Assembly: GCA_026400595.1 (NCBI GenBank)
Contig: JAPLOT010000566.1
Location: forward strand, 1-7,175
DNA: 7,175 bases
Direction of reading: 5' to 3'
From: Alphaproteobacteria bacterium
GTDB taxonomy: Bacteria; Pseudomonadota; Alphaproteobacteria; Rhizobiales; Aestuariivirgaceae
Shown here: positions 1 to 6,967 of the stretch, piece after piece
Position numbering within the stretch: position 1 is the stretch's first letter
Layout of the letters: each line of letters opens with the position of its first letter
Made by a program: the position numbers and the translations under genes
Notes under the pieces: model-generated
The model's database searches: none
What the model was told of the DNA's origin: nothing
The model's input: the letters and a program-made list of their open reading frames with translations, nothing else

Positions 1-54
1 CGCGTGACTGTGGCTTTGCCCAATCTGGCGGCTTGCTATCCGATGGAGGACATG

Positions 55-231
55 ATGAGTTTGAAGTTCGAAGCTGTCGCACCGCGGGTGCAGCAATGGC
101 GCTCCGCCCGCACCATGAAGAACGCCACGGCCCATCTCGACGACCGCATGCGCCGCGATGCGGGCCTGCCGGTGACCGTCACGGACCGCCGCGGCAACCG
201 CGTGCCTCTCTATCCATTTCTCAACGGCTAA
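55..231 (+). CDS. Small DUF1127-like protein
   Basis: This is a 58-residue basic protein. Residues 28-38 (LDDRMRRDAGL), preceded by a W-x4-R-T stretch at residues 15-20, resemble the DUF1127 core, in which an arginine-rich helix is followed by L-D-D-R-x-L-R-D-I-G-L. The ATG at 55 is preferred: a GGAGGA Shine-Dalgarno at 45-50 lies 4 bases upstream, while the alternative ATG at 52 would leave only 1 base. A longer GTG start at 4 is open but has no visible binding site inside the window. DUF1127 proteins are common in alphaproteobacteria; some are linked to phosphate or RNA metabolism, but no function is assigned here. The tail after the core (residues 39-58, ending PLYPFLNG) is not typical of the domain. 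The stop lies 22 bases before the next gene, so co-transcription is likely. The family call is by motif only. Confidence 0.55.
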   Translation: MSLKFEAVAPRVQQWRSARTMKNATAHLDDRMRRDAGLPVTVTDRRGNRVPLYPFLNG

Positions 232-239
232 CTCTTTCA

Positions 240-244
240 GGGAG
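240..244 (+). promoter_or_regulatory. Ribosome binding site for the TTC38-like gene
   Basis: GGGAG lies 9 bases upstream of the ATG at 254 and supports that start. Confidence 0.55.
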
Positions 245-253
245 TGCATTCAG

Positions 254-1570
254 ATGACACATCACGATCTGCAGGGCAATCATCTCACCGGTGCCAGCGC
301 TGCTGCGGCATCAGCCTATGGCGATGCGCTGCGTCAGCTTGCGATCTATGCGGGCGACCCGCTGGCCATCGCCGACAGGCTTGTCGAAGACGAGCCCGGC
401 TTTGGCATGGCCCATGTTCTCAAGGCCTGGCTTTTCCTGCTTGGAACCGACGCCAAGGCTGCCGCCGCTGCGCGTGAGGTGATTGCAAAAACCGAGGCGC
501 TGGATCTCGACAGCCGCGAACAGGGTCATGTCGCGGCGATCAATCACCTGATCGAAGGCCGGTTTCACGCGGCGTCGCGGATTCTGGAAGACGTTGCGGC
601 CGAAAATCCGCGCGATCTGCTGGCACTCATTGCAGGCCACCAGCTGGACTTCTTCACCGGCAGTTCGCAATTGTTGCGCGACCGCATTCTGCGCGCCATG
701 CCGGCCTGGTCGAATTCCCTTCCCGGCTATCATGCCATGCTGGGCATGCGGGCTTTCGGACTTGAGGAAACGGGCGACTATGCCGGCGCCGAGGCGAGCG
801 GGCGCGCGGCACTCGAAATCGAGCGTTGCGATGGCTGGGCCCGGCATGCCGTGGCGCATGTCATGGAGATGCAAAGCCGGCAGGACGAAGGCATCGCCTT
901 CATGCGCGAGGACATTGATGGTTGGACGGCTGGCAGTTTCTTTGCGGTTCACAACTGGTGGCATCTCGCGCTCTATCACCTGGAGCTAGGCCAGGTGGAT
1001 GAGGTACTCAAGTTGGTCGACGGCCCCATCCTGAATGCGCCGCAGGAACAGATGCTTGATCTTGTCGACGCGTCCGCCATGCTCTGGCGACTGCAGCTGC
1101 GCGATGTCGATCTTGGTCGGCGCTGGACGGATCTGGCGTGGCGCTATGAGGCTCTCTGGGTGCCTGGCTACTACGCCTTCAATGACCTGCACGCCACCAT
1201 GGCCTTTCTTGGGGCTGGGCAACATGATCAGATCGAGCGCATCATTGCCGCGCAGGGAGCTGCGGAGGCGGACAACGTCATGTTCTCGCAGCACGTGGGT
1301 CTTCCGCTGATAAGGGCCTTTGTGGCCTTTCATGAGGGTCGCTATCGCGAAGCTATTCCGCTCCTGCAGTCGGTGCGTGGCATCTCCGCACGTTTTGGCG
1401 GCAGCCACGCACAGCGTGACATCATCGAACTGACGCTGATCGAGGCGGCCATACGCGGTGGCGAGGCCGAGCTGGCGCAGTCGCTGGGCCGCAATCGCCT
1501 GCAAACGCGGCATGACAGTCCGCTGGCGCAGCTACTGGCACGGCGAGCAGGGCTCAGCCTGGTGGCCTGA
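254..1570 (+). CDS. TTC38/StaR-like tetratricopeptide repeat protein
   Basis: This is a complete 438-residue protein, close to the usual 430-470 residues of the TTC38 (StaR-like) family. The sequence is a run of helix pairs of TPR type. It carries blocks I recognise from this family: G-Y-H-A-M-L-G-M-R-A-F at residues 158-168, H-A-V-A-H-V-M-E-M-Q at 198-207, H-N-W-W-H-L-A-L-Y-H at 233-242, F-N-D-L-H-A-T-M-A-F at 309-318 and G-S-H-A-Q-R-D at 383-389. There is no signal peptide or membrane segment, so it is predicted to be cytoplasmic. TPR proteins bind other proteins. The bacterial name comes from a gene in the Streptomyces toyocaensis glycopeptide cluster, but no biochemical role is established, and the conserved His and Trp residues are unusual for a pure scaffold. 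It lies 22 bases after a small DUF1127-like gene, and the stop is 9 bases before the synthetase pseudogene. The two larger genes were probably one transcription unit, suggesting the intact synthetase and this protein once worked together. Confidence 0.85.
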   Translation: MTHHDLQGNHLTGASAAAASAYGDALRQLAIYAGDPLAIADRLVEDEPGFGMAHVLKAWLFLLGTDAKAAAAAREVIAKTEALDLDSREQGHVAAINHLIEGRFHAASRILEDVAAENPRDLLALIAGHQLDFFTGSSQLLRDRILRAMPAWSNSLPGYHAMLGMRAFGLEETGDYAGAEASGRAALEIERCDGWARHAVAHVMEMQSRQDEGIAFMREDIDGWTAGSFFAVHNWWHLALYHLELGQVDEVLKLVDGPILNAPQEQMLDLVDASAMLWRLQLRDVDLGRRWTDLAWRYEALWVPGYYAFNDLHATMAFLGAGQHDQIERIIAAQGAAEADNVMFSQHVGLPLIRAFVAFHEGRYREAIPLLQSVRGISARFGGSHAQRDIIELTLIEAAIRGGEAELAQSLGRNRLQTRHDSPLAQLLARRAGLSLVA

Positions 1571-1678
1571 TCAGAACAGATGGCTGGGACAGGCCTTGCG
1601 GCCGCTCCCATCTCTGCTTTATTGGGTTCCAGTCTCGATGTGGAGCTCATGATCACCGGCGACATCCTCGAATGGGCA

Positions 1679-1681
1679 TGA
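1679..1681 (+). other. In-frame TGA stop in the synthetase pseudogene
   Basis: The frame reads D-I-L-E-W-A, stop, A-T-P-H-K-T-A-L-I-H. Related enzymes usually have arginine or another residue here, so CGA to TGA by one C-to-T change is the simplest origin. The same frame continues unshifted on both sides. Confidence 0.75.
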
Positions 1682-1900
1682 GCAACGCCCCATAAGACGG
1701 CCCTCATTCACAATGGCCGCGCGCTGACCTATCGCAACCTGGCCAACCGCAGCCTTGCGATGATCGGCTACTTTCAGACCCAGGAACTGCAACCTGGCAG
1801 CACGGCGGTCATAGTGGTCCGAAGCCTGCTGAACAGCTGGATTGCCGTCTTTGCGCTGCGTGCTTTGGGCATCAACACGATAGCCGCTGAGTCTCTGCTG

Positions 1901-1903
1901 TAG
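1901..1903 (+). other. In-frame TAG stop in the synthetase pseudogene
   Basis: The frame reads A-L-R-A-L-G-I-N-T-I-A-A-E-S-L-L, stop, M-Q-R-L-D-M-Q-G-S-A, which is continuous family-like sequence. CAG to TAG by one C-to-T change would explain it. An ATG follows directly at 1904, but a product starting there would lack about 107 N-terminal residues and would not be a sensible gene start. Confidence 0.78.
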
Positions 1904-2687
1904 ATGCAGCGGCTTGACATGCAGGGCTCCGCCTATGTGATCGTCGATGCGGGCGAGAAGCAGGGCAAGGCAGATCAGACCCACATGGCACCGGGGCAGA
2001 GGCTGATCGACATGTCGCAGGTGCCGTCAACCCTGCCCGAAGCGGCGCGGGCAGAGCTTGCAGGGCCATGCGGCGGACACATCCTCTACACTTCCGGAAC
2101 CACGGGGCAGTTCAAGAAGGTCTTCTATGGAGGTGACAAGGCCGAACGTGTTTGTGAGCACGTCGCCGACCGCTTTGCTCTGACCCAGGATACGGTGTTT
2201 CAGGTACTGTTCTTTCCGCTCTACAGCGTCGCGGGTTTCTTCTACCCGATGGCAACCTGGCAGACAGGCGGATGCGTGGTGCTGGATCAGACAGCCGGAG
2301 CCATCAGGGGCGCGCTGGCCCACGAAATCACGATGCTGTTCGCCTCACCCAACATCCTCATGGAAATCGTTCACGAGGCTGTCGTGCAACCCGGGAGGCG
2401 TGGCACCTTCACGATTTGCGTGGCCGGCGGCTTCCTCTCGGCGCGCCTTGCACAGCAGATAAGGGAATCCATTACGCACAGGATCAAGTACTATTATGGT
2501 GCTACGGAATGTATCGACATCCTGCGATCCGACGTCGAGAACGAGGACGAGCTGCATTGGCTGGAGCCCGCTGGCTGGCGGACCGTGCAGATCCTGAAGC
2601 CAGATGGCAGCGACTGTGATGTCGGCGAGGAGGGCGAGCTTGCTGTCCGCCTGACTGATATCGACTGTGGCGCCTATCTTGGTGACC

Positions 2688-2698
2688 CTGCGAGGAAC
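2688..2698 (+). other. Deletion and frame-change junction in the synthetase pseudogene
   Basis: Upstream sequence ends Y-L-G-D-P in one frame and downstream sequence starts E-E-R-L-Q-R in another. The family normally has about 50-60 residues between these blocks, including the aspartate that binds ribose and the hinge. An internal deletion whose length is not a multiple of three explains both observations. The exact joint cannot be placed without an intact relative. Confidence 0.7.
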
Positions 2699-2967
2699 GT
2701 CTTCAGCGCATTCTCGATGGAAGGCCGGTCTGCGTCTTTGCCCAGCTGGATTCCGCCGGAGATAATGAGGTCGTCGTCGCGATCGAGACCGGGAGTGTAC
2801 CTTCGGACGCGCAGGTGCGCGAAGTCGCGGACCTCCTGCGCCGCTTTCACAAGATAAAGGTCACGGTCGTGTTGCGCTTTCCGCGCACGGCTACGGCCAT
2901 GGCCAAGATCGACCGTCATGCCTTGCGCCGGCTCCTGAACGAGCGGCCGGCCTGAGCAAGGCGCGGT

Positions 2968-3888
2968 CTATAGCGGCTTCAGCCCCGCCTCGATCTGTGC
3001 GCGTCGCGGCTCGAGGAAGGGCGGCAGCGAGAGTGTGGTGCCCAGTCTCTCCATCGACTCGTCGGTGGCAAATCCTGGCGCGTCGGTGGCCAGTTCGAAG
3101 AGAATGCCGTTTGGTTCGCGGAAATAGAGGCTCTTGAACCAGAAGCGGTCCACTGGGCCACTGTTGGGAACGCGCATGGAGCTAAGCCGATCGGCCCAAT
3201 CCTGATACTCCGTGGAGGGTATGTTGAACGCCACGTGGTGTACGCCGCCGGCGCCCTGCTGGGCGGGCGGCAGCTTCGGCTCCACGGCCACGTGGAGTTC
3301 GGCCACGGCGCCATCGCCGCCCATTGTATAGACATGGGTGTCGCCGAAACGCCGGGCAGGCGTCATGTTCATCAGCTTGGTCAATACCATGTCGGTAGGC
3401 TTGAGATCCGGAACGCTCATGGTGATAGGGCCGAGGCCGCGAATCTGGTGCTCGGCCGGAACCGGGCTTTCGGACCAGGCATGTGCCTCGCCGCTGTCAT
3501 CCGCCACGAGGCTGAGGCGCTGGCCTTCCGCGTCTTCGAAGTCGAGCGTAGGACGGCCATCGCGCTCGACCACGTCACCATGCCGCACACCATGCGTCGT
3601 GAAACGGTGCTTCCAGTAGGTCAGCGTCTTGGAGTCTGCCACGCGGAATCCGGTGCGGGTGATGGAATGGGTGCCGCGATCCTCGCGGCCGACCGGCCAG
3701 TCGAAGAAGGTAATGTCGGTTCCTGGAGAACCGACGCCATCTGCATAGAAGAGGTGGTAGGCCGATGTGTCGTCCTGGTTCACCGTCTTCTTCACCAGAC
3801 GAAGGCCAAGAATCTTGGTGTAGAACTTGTGGTTACCCGGAGCATCGGCTGTGATCGCCGTAAGGTGGTGAAAGCCCTTGAGCTGCAT
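2968..3888 (-). CDS. Ring-cleaving dioxygenase, VOC/glyoxalase fold (PcpA/MhqO-like)
   Basis: This is a complete 306-residue protein with two tandem vicinal-oxygen-chelate modules, residues about 5-130 and 152-270. The N-terminal blocks G-F-H-H-L-T, the F-Y-x-K-x-L-G-L-R-L-V-K-K-T-V-N-Q-D-D stretch (residues 22-40) and Y-H-L-F-Y-A-D (44-50) are typical of the PcpA/LinE/MhqO group, Fe(II) enzymes that open (chloro)hydroquinone rings. The likely metal ligands are His8, His218 (in G-V-H-H-V-A-F) and Glu265 (in G-I-L-F-E-L), spaced much like those of PcpA. It is predicted to be soluble and cytoplasmic. The start has a weak GGAACC site 6 bases upstream. It lies 130 bases downstream of the molybdenum hydroxylase operon on the same strand and may be transcribed from it or separately. 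The true substrate is unknown: many members are annotated only as glyoxalase family, and some act in quinone resistance rather than catabolism. Confidence 0.87.
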   Translation of the reverse strand: MQLKGFHHLTAITADAPGNHKFYTKILGLRLVKKTVNQDDTSAYHLFYADGVGSPGTDITFFDWPVGREDRGTHSITRTGFRVADSKTLTYWKHRFTTHGVRHGDVVERDGRPTLDFEDAEGQRLSLVADDSGEAHAWSESPVPAEHQIRGLGPITMSVPDLKPTDMVLTKLMNMTPARRFGDTHVYTMGGDGAVAELHVAVEPKLPPAQQGAGGVHHVAFNIPSTEYQDWADRLSSMRVPNSGPVDRFWFKSLYFREPNGILFELATDAPGFATDESMERLGTTLSLPPFLEPRRAQIEAGLKPL

Positions 3889-4018
3889 GTGTCAGGTTCC
3901 GGCGCGCCAGACCGTGGCGGCGATCATGTTGGGGAGCTTTCGTGCGCTCCGGCCTCGCACATATCGGACCGCGGATTCTGGAATGCAAGCACTGCCAGCG
4001 GCTTTCCAGTCCCGGGGA
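3889..4018. other. Intergenic gap between the MoaD-like gene and the dioxygenase
   Basis: This 130-base stretch has no convincing gene. The only hairpin noticed is a 5-bp GGAGC/GCTCC stem with an 8-base loop at 3933-3950 and no T-tract, too weak to call a terminator. No clear -35/-10 pair for the dioxygenase was found. Whether the operon reads through is unresolved. Confidence 0.5.
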
Positions 4019-4264
4019 TCAGCCGCCCTGAATGCGCGGCAGGAGGTAGATTTCCGCACCCTCGGGGAGGGGTTCCTGCCAGCTGTCGCGAAAAATCTTG
4101 CCGTTGATCGAGACCGCGACGCCGCGCGCGATATGCGGCGCCATGCCTGGGTAGTCCTCTTCCAGCTTGCGGAAGAGCTCGCGGATGGTCTTGGCCTGGA
4201 CATGAACGAGGGGCGCTCCGCCCGCTGCCGGACGGAGCGCCCCCCACAGGTGGATCTCGGCCAA
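4019..4264 (-). CDS. MoaD/ThiS-like sulfur carrier protein
   Basis: This 81-residue protein has a beta-grasp, ubiquitin-like pattern: a first strand (EIHLWGALR), a helix at about residues 26-38 (T-I-R-E-L-F-R-K-L-E-E-D), V-A-V-S-I-N-G-K-I near the middle, and the C-terminal L-P-E-G-A-E-I-Y-L-L-P-R-I-Q-G-G. The terminal Gly-Gly is the residue pair that MoaD and ThiS proteins thiocarboxylate to donate sulfur. The chosen start is TTG at 4264, one base after the stop of the large subunit, with GGAAGG 6 bases upstream (4271-4276). The only in-frame ATG, at 4324, would add 20 arginine-rich residues that overlap the large-subunit coding region and look unlike the family. As the last gene of the molybdenum hydroxylase operon, it may supply sulfur for molybdopterin synthesis for this enzyme; that role is inferred from context. 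No MoaE partner is in the window. Confidence 0.8.
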   Translation of the reverse strand: MAEIHLWGALRPAAGGAPLVHVQAKTIRELFRKLEEDYPGMAPHIARGVAVSINGKIFRDSWQEPLPEGAEIYLLPRIQGG

Positions 4265-4265
4265 A

Positions 4266-6489
4266 TCAGTCCTTCCGAGCCGCCTCAAGCGCCTTGAGCA
4301 CGCGCGGCGGCGACATCGGCACATGGGTCATGCGGACGCCGAATGCGTTGGACATGGCATTGGCGATGGCGGCGATGGGCGGCACGATCGAGGTCTCGCC
4401 AACGCCGCGCACGCCATAGGGGTGGTTAGGGTTGGGGATCTCCAGGATCTGGGTATCGATCATCGGCAGGTCCGAGCACACCGGGATACGGTAGTCGAGG
4501 AAGCCGGCGTTCTGCAGCCGACCGTCCTTGCCATACACATATTCCTCGTTCAGCGCCCAGCCGATGCCCTGGGCGGCGCCGCCCTGATACTGGCCCTCGA
4601 CATAGGTGGGGTGAACCGCCTTGCCGGCGTCCTGGATGACCGTATAGCGCATGATGCGCGAACGGCCGGTTTCCGGATCGACTTCCACGTCGCAGATATG
4701 GGTGGCGAAGGACACGCCGGCACCGTCCGCGACGATCTCGGCATGGCCGGCCACCGGTCCGCCAGTGTTGGCGGCGGCTGCGGCGATCTCCTTGAGCGAG
4801 AGCGGCGCGAGGTTGCCGTACTTCTCGCCCACCGCCTTGGCATGTCCGGGCGGCGCGTTCCTTCAGCACGCCGATGGCGTTGCGGGCTGCGAAGATGCCG
4901 GCCATGGATGAGGAGAATGTGCCGCGGCTGCCGTCGGTCATGTCGTTGTGACCGAGCGTTCCGGTGTCGGCGACAAGGCACTTCACCTGGCTGTAGGGAA
5001 TGCCGAGTTCCTCGGCGACGCAAAGCGCCAGCGAGGCGCGCGAACCGCCGACGTCCACCGTTCCCACCGTCAGCGTCACCGAACCATCCTGGCCGACGTT
5101 GAGGTCGGTGCAGGTCTGGCCGCCAAAGTTGAACCAGAATCCGCAGGCCATGCCACGGCCCTGGTTGGGGCCAAGCGGCGCCGACATGTGCGGATGCTTC
5201 CTGGCCGCCTCCAGCGTCGGTCCAATGCCGATGGGACCATAGACCGGGCCATAGGAGGACTTGGTGCCCTGCTTGGCCGCGTTCTTGATGCGGACATCGA
5301 GCGCATCCATGCCGATCTTGTGGGCGAGTTCGTCGACCACGCTCTCGACAGCGAAGGCCGCCATGGGCGCCGAGGGTGCGCGATAGGCCGCCGACTTCGG
5401 ACGGTTCACCAGCACCTCGTAGCCGCGGGTGCGGACATTCTTCAGATCGTAGCATGCAAAGGACGTCATGGCGCCCAGCTCAGCCCACATGCTGAGATAG
5501 GGACCAGAGGCATAGCGGAGTTCCGCCGAGCCAGCCGTGATGGTTCCGTCCTTCTTGATGCCGATCTTCACGTCGATCGAGGTGGCGCTGGTCGGTCCCG
5601 AGGCGCGGAACACCTCGTCGCGGGTCATGACCAGCTTTACCGGGCGATTGGCCTTGCGCGACAGCGCCAGCGCCACCGGTTCGGCCCAGACATGAGTCTT
5701 GCCGCCGAAACCACCGCCGATCTCCGAAGAGGTCACGCGCAGCTTTGACACATCCATGCCCAGCAGCATGGCGCAGTGATTGCGATAGACGAAGTGGCCC
5801 TGGGTGCAGACCCAGAGTTCGCCCGTGCCATCGGGCGAGACGGATGCCACGCAGGCATGGGGCTCGATATAGCCCTGGTGCGTCTGCTCGGTCTTGAAGT
5901 TGCGCTCGATCACGAAGTCGGCCTCAGCGAAGCCGGCCTCGACGTCGCCATGGCCGAATTCGGTGACCTTGGCGATGTTGGAGGCCTTCTTGGGCTTGGG
6001 CTCAACGCCTTCGGTGAAGCAGTTGGCGTGCAGCACCGGGGCCGAGGCCTTCACGGCGTCGTCGACTTCGGTGACGTGCGGCAGGACTTCGTAGTCCACC
6101 TTGATAAGCTTCAAGGCTGCCTTGGCGGTTGCCATGTCGGTGGCCGCGACGGCGGCGACCGCGTGGCCGTCATAGAACACCTTGGTGCGGGCCATGCAGT
6201 TGTCGAGGATGTCGAACATGCCCTGGTCGCCGTTGGTGAGGTCCGGCAGGTCGGCGGCGGTCATCACCGCCTTCACGCCCGCCAGCTTCTCGGCCTTGGA
6301 CGTGTCGATCTTCTTGATCTTCGCGTGGGCGTGCGGGCTGCGCAGCACGAGGCCAACGAGCTGGCCCGGCAGGTTGTGGTCCGCGCCATACTTGGCGCGG
6401 CCCGTGACCTTGTCGATGCCGTCGGGGCGCAGCGGGCGGGTGCCGACGGACTTGAAGGTCTTGGCCGTATAGGAGGCGTCGAGCGGCAT
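4266..6489 (-). pseudogene. Molybdopterin-binding subunit of a xanthine dehydrogenase/CoxL-family enzyme, frameshifted
   Basis: This is the large catalytic subunit of a molybdenum hydroxylase, about 740 residues if the frame is restored. The first frame (ATG at 6489) gives residues 1-548: an N-terminal hammerhead domain (D-G-I-D-K-V-T-G-R-A-K-Y, 23-34), the cofactor-binding G-G-G-F-G-G-K at 258-264, the active-site loop A-Y-R-A-P-S-A-P at 368-375, and D-G-S-R-G-T at 519-524. Near 4845 the match moves to the +1 frame, H-A-K-A-V-G-E-K-Y, and runs 192 residues to the TGA at 4266-4268, including G-V-G-E-T-S with the expected catalytic glutamate (codon 4395-4397). Read unshifted, the first frame ends at 4426 with a nonsense tail of about 139 residues and lacks this glutamate. 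The start has AGGAG 7 bases upstream and lies 2 bases after the iron-sulfur subunit. The loop differs from AYxCSFR and AYRGAGR of CO dehydrogenases, so CO is an unlikely substrate. A sequencing error cannot be excluded. Confidence 0.85.
4844..4851 (-). other. Single-base frameshift site in the large subunit
   Basis: Coding strand reads GAA CGC GCC GCC CGG A CAT GCC AAG. Both sides are strong family sequence, joined by one surplus base (or two missing) in a G/C-rich run. Confidence 0.75.
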
Positions 6490-6491
6490 GG

Positions 6492-6965
6492 TCAGGCTCC
6501 TCTCATCACTTTGGCGGCGTCCTGGACGGCGCGCACGATCTTGTCATAACCGGTGCAGCGGCAGAGATTGCCGGCCAGACCGAAGCGGATTTCTTCCTCA
6601 GACGGGTCCGGGTTCTTTTCCAGCAGCGCCTTGGCGGCGATCAGGAAGCCCGGTGTGCAGATGCCGCACTGGAGGGCGGCATGCTCGATGAACTTGGTCT
6701 GCAGCGGATGCAGCGTGGCGCCATCCGCCATGCCTTCCACAGTCTCGACCTCGCGGCCTTCGGCCTCGACACCGAGGACGAGGCAGGCGCAGACGAGGCG
6801 GCCGTCGACCTGCACGGAGCAGGCCCCGCAGTCGCCCGTGCCGCAGCCTTCCTTGGCGCCGGTCAGGCCCAGGCGGTTCCGCAGCGCGTCCAGCAGGGTT
6901 TCATTGGGCTCGCAGGCGAACTCGATCGGATCGCCATTGATGGTGGTGGAAACGAGAACGGCCAT
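6492..6965 (-). CDS. [2Fe-2S] iron-sulfur subunit of the molybdenum hydroxylase (CoxS-like)
   Basis: This is a complete 157-residue small subunit that passes electrons from the molybdenum centre to FAD. The N-terminal plant-type ferredoxin domain has Cys41, Cys46, Cys49 and Cys61 (C-x4-C-x2-C-x11-C) for one cluster. The C-terminal helical domain has Cys100, Cys103, Cys135 and Cys137 (C-x2-C-x31-C-x-C, in CGICTPG and CRCTGY) for the second, near molybdopterin. All eight ligands are present and the length is normal, so this gene looks intact even though its large-subunit partner is broken. The ATG at 6965 has AGGAGG 9 bases upstream at 6975-6980. It sits 2 bases after the FAD subunit and 2 bases before the large subunit. 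This M-S-L gene order is common for CoxMSL-type enzymes. The protein alone does not tell the substrate. Confidence 0.95.
   Translation of the reverse strand: MAVLVSTTINGDPIEFACEPNETLLDALRNRLGLTGAKEGCGTGDCGACSVQVDGRLVCACLVLGVEAEGREVETVEGMADGATLHPLQTKFIEHAALQCGICTPGFLIAAKALLEKNPDPSEEEIRFGLAGNLCRCTGYDKIVRAVQDAAKVMRGA
6497..6501 (-). promoter_or_regulatory. Ribosome binding site for the large subunit
   Basis: AGGAG on the - strand lies 7 bases upstream of the ATG at 6489 and inside the last codons of the iron-sulfur subunit, supporting translational coupling. Confidence 0.6.
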
Positions 6966-6967
6966 TG

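Larger units (their letters stand above)
1580..2955 (+). pseudogene. Acyl-CoA synthetase-like (ANL superfamily) gene, inactivated
   Basis: This is the remains of an adenylate-forming enzyme that would activate a carboxylic acid with ATP, usually to a CoA thioester. One frame runs from the ATG at 1580 to about 2690, broken by TGA at 1679-1681 and TAG at 1901-1903. Between and after the stops it still reads as family sequence: KTALIHNGRALTYRNLA from 1694, the ATP-binding loop TSGTTG from 2090 (followed by QFKK, where the family usually has proline before lysine), and the YGATE motif at 2495-2509. Near 2690, after GAYLGDP, the frame changes: E-R-L-Q-R-I-L-D-G-R-P-V-C-V-F continues in the next frame to the TGA at 2953. 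The expected Y-x-x-G-D motif and the G-R-x-x-D hinge with G-G-x-K-I are absent, a loss of roughly 50-60 residues. The C-terminal lysine region (MAKIDR) remains. Family assignment is firm; substrate unknown. Confidence 0.88.

Noticed and set aside
16..40. Possible promoter TTGCCC ... GCTATC upstream of the small gene
   Set aside because: The spacing is only 13 bases and the elements are weak.
1678..1695. ATG at 1678 as the start of the synthetase gene
   Set aside because: It gives only M-S-N-A-P before a stop and is in a different frame from the conserved sequence; the ATG at 1580 is in the right frame and close to the upstream gene.
1679..1903. Stop-codon recoding (selenocysteine or pyrrolysine) explaining TGA and TAG in the synthetase
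   Set aside because: Two different stops, neither at a known catalytic position, plus a separate internal deletion; simple decay explains all three.
2956..2967. Terminator between the convergent genes
   Set aside because: Only 12 bases separate the stops, with no hairpin or T-run visible.
3235..4107. Long + strand open frame of 290 codons opposite the dioxygenase
   Set aside because: It is antisense to a clear VOC protein, shows no family motifs, and is expected by chance in such GC-rich sequence.
4840..4855. Programmed +1 frameshift in the large subunit
   Set aside because: No stop codon follows in the zero frame at the site, no recognisable slippery sequence or stimulator is seen, and the unshifted frame runs into about 139 residues of nonsense.
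5776..6549. Long + strand open frame of 257 codons opposite the large subunit
   Set aside because: Low-complexity Gly/Val/Asp/Leu composition typical of the antisense of a GC-rich gene; the - strand protein is well conserved.
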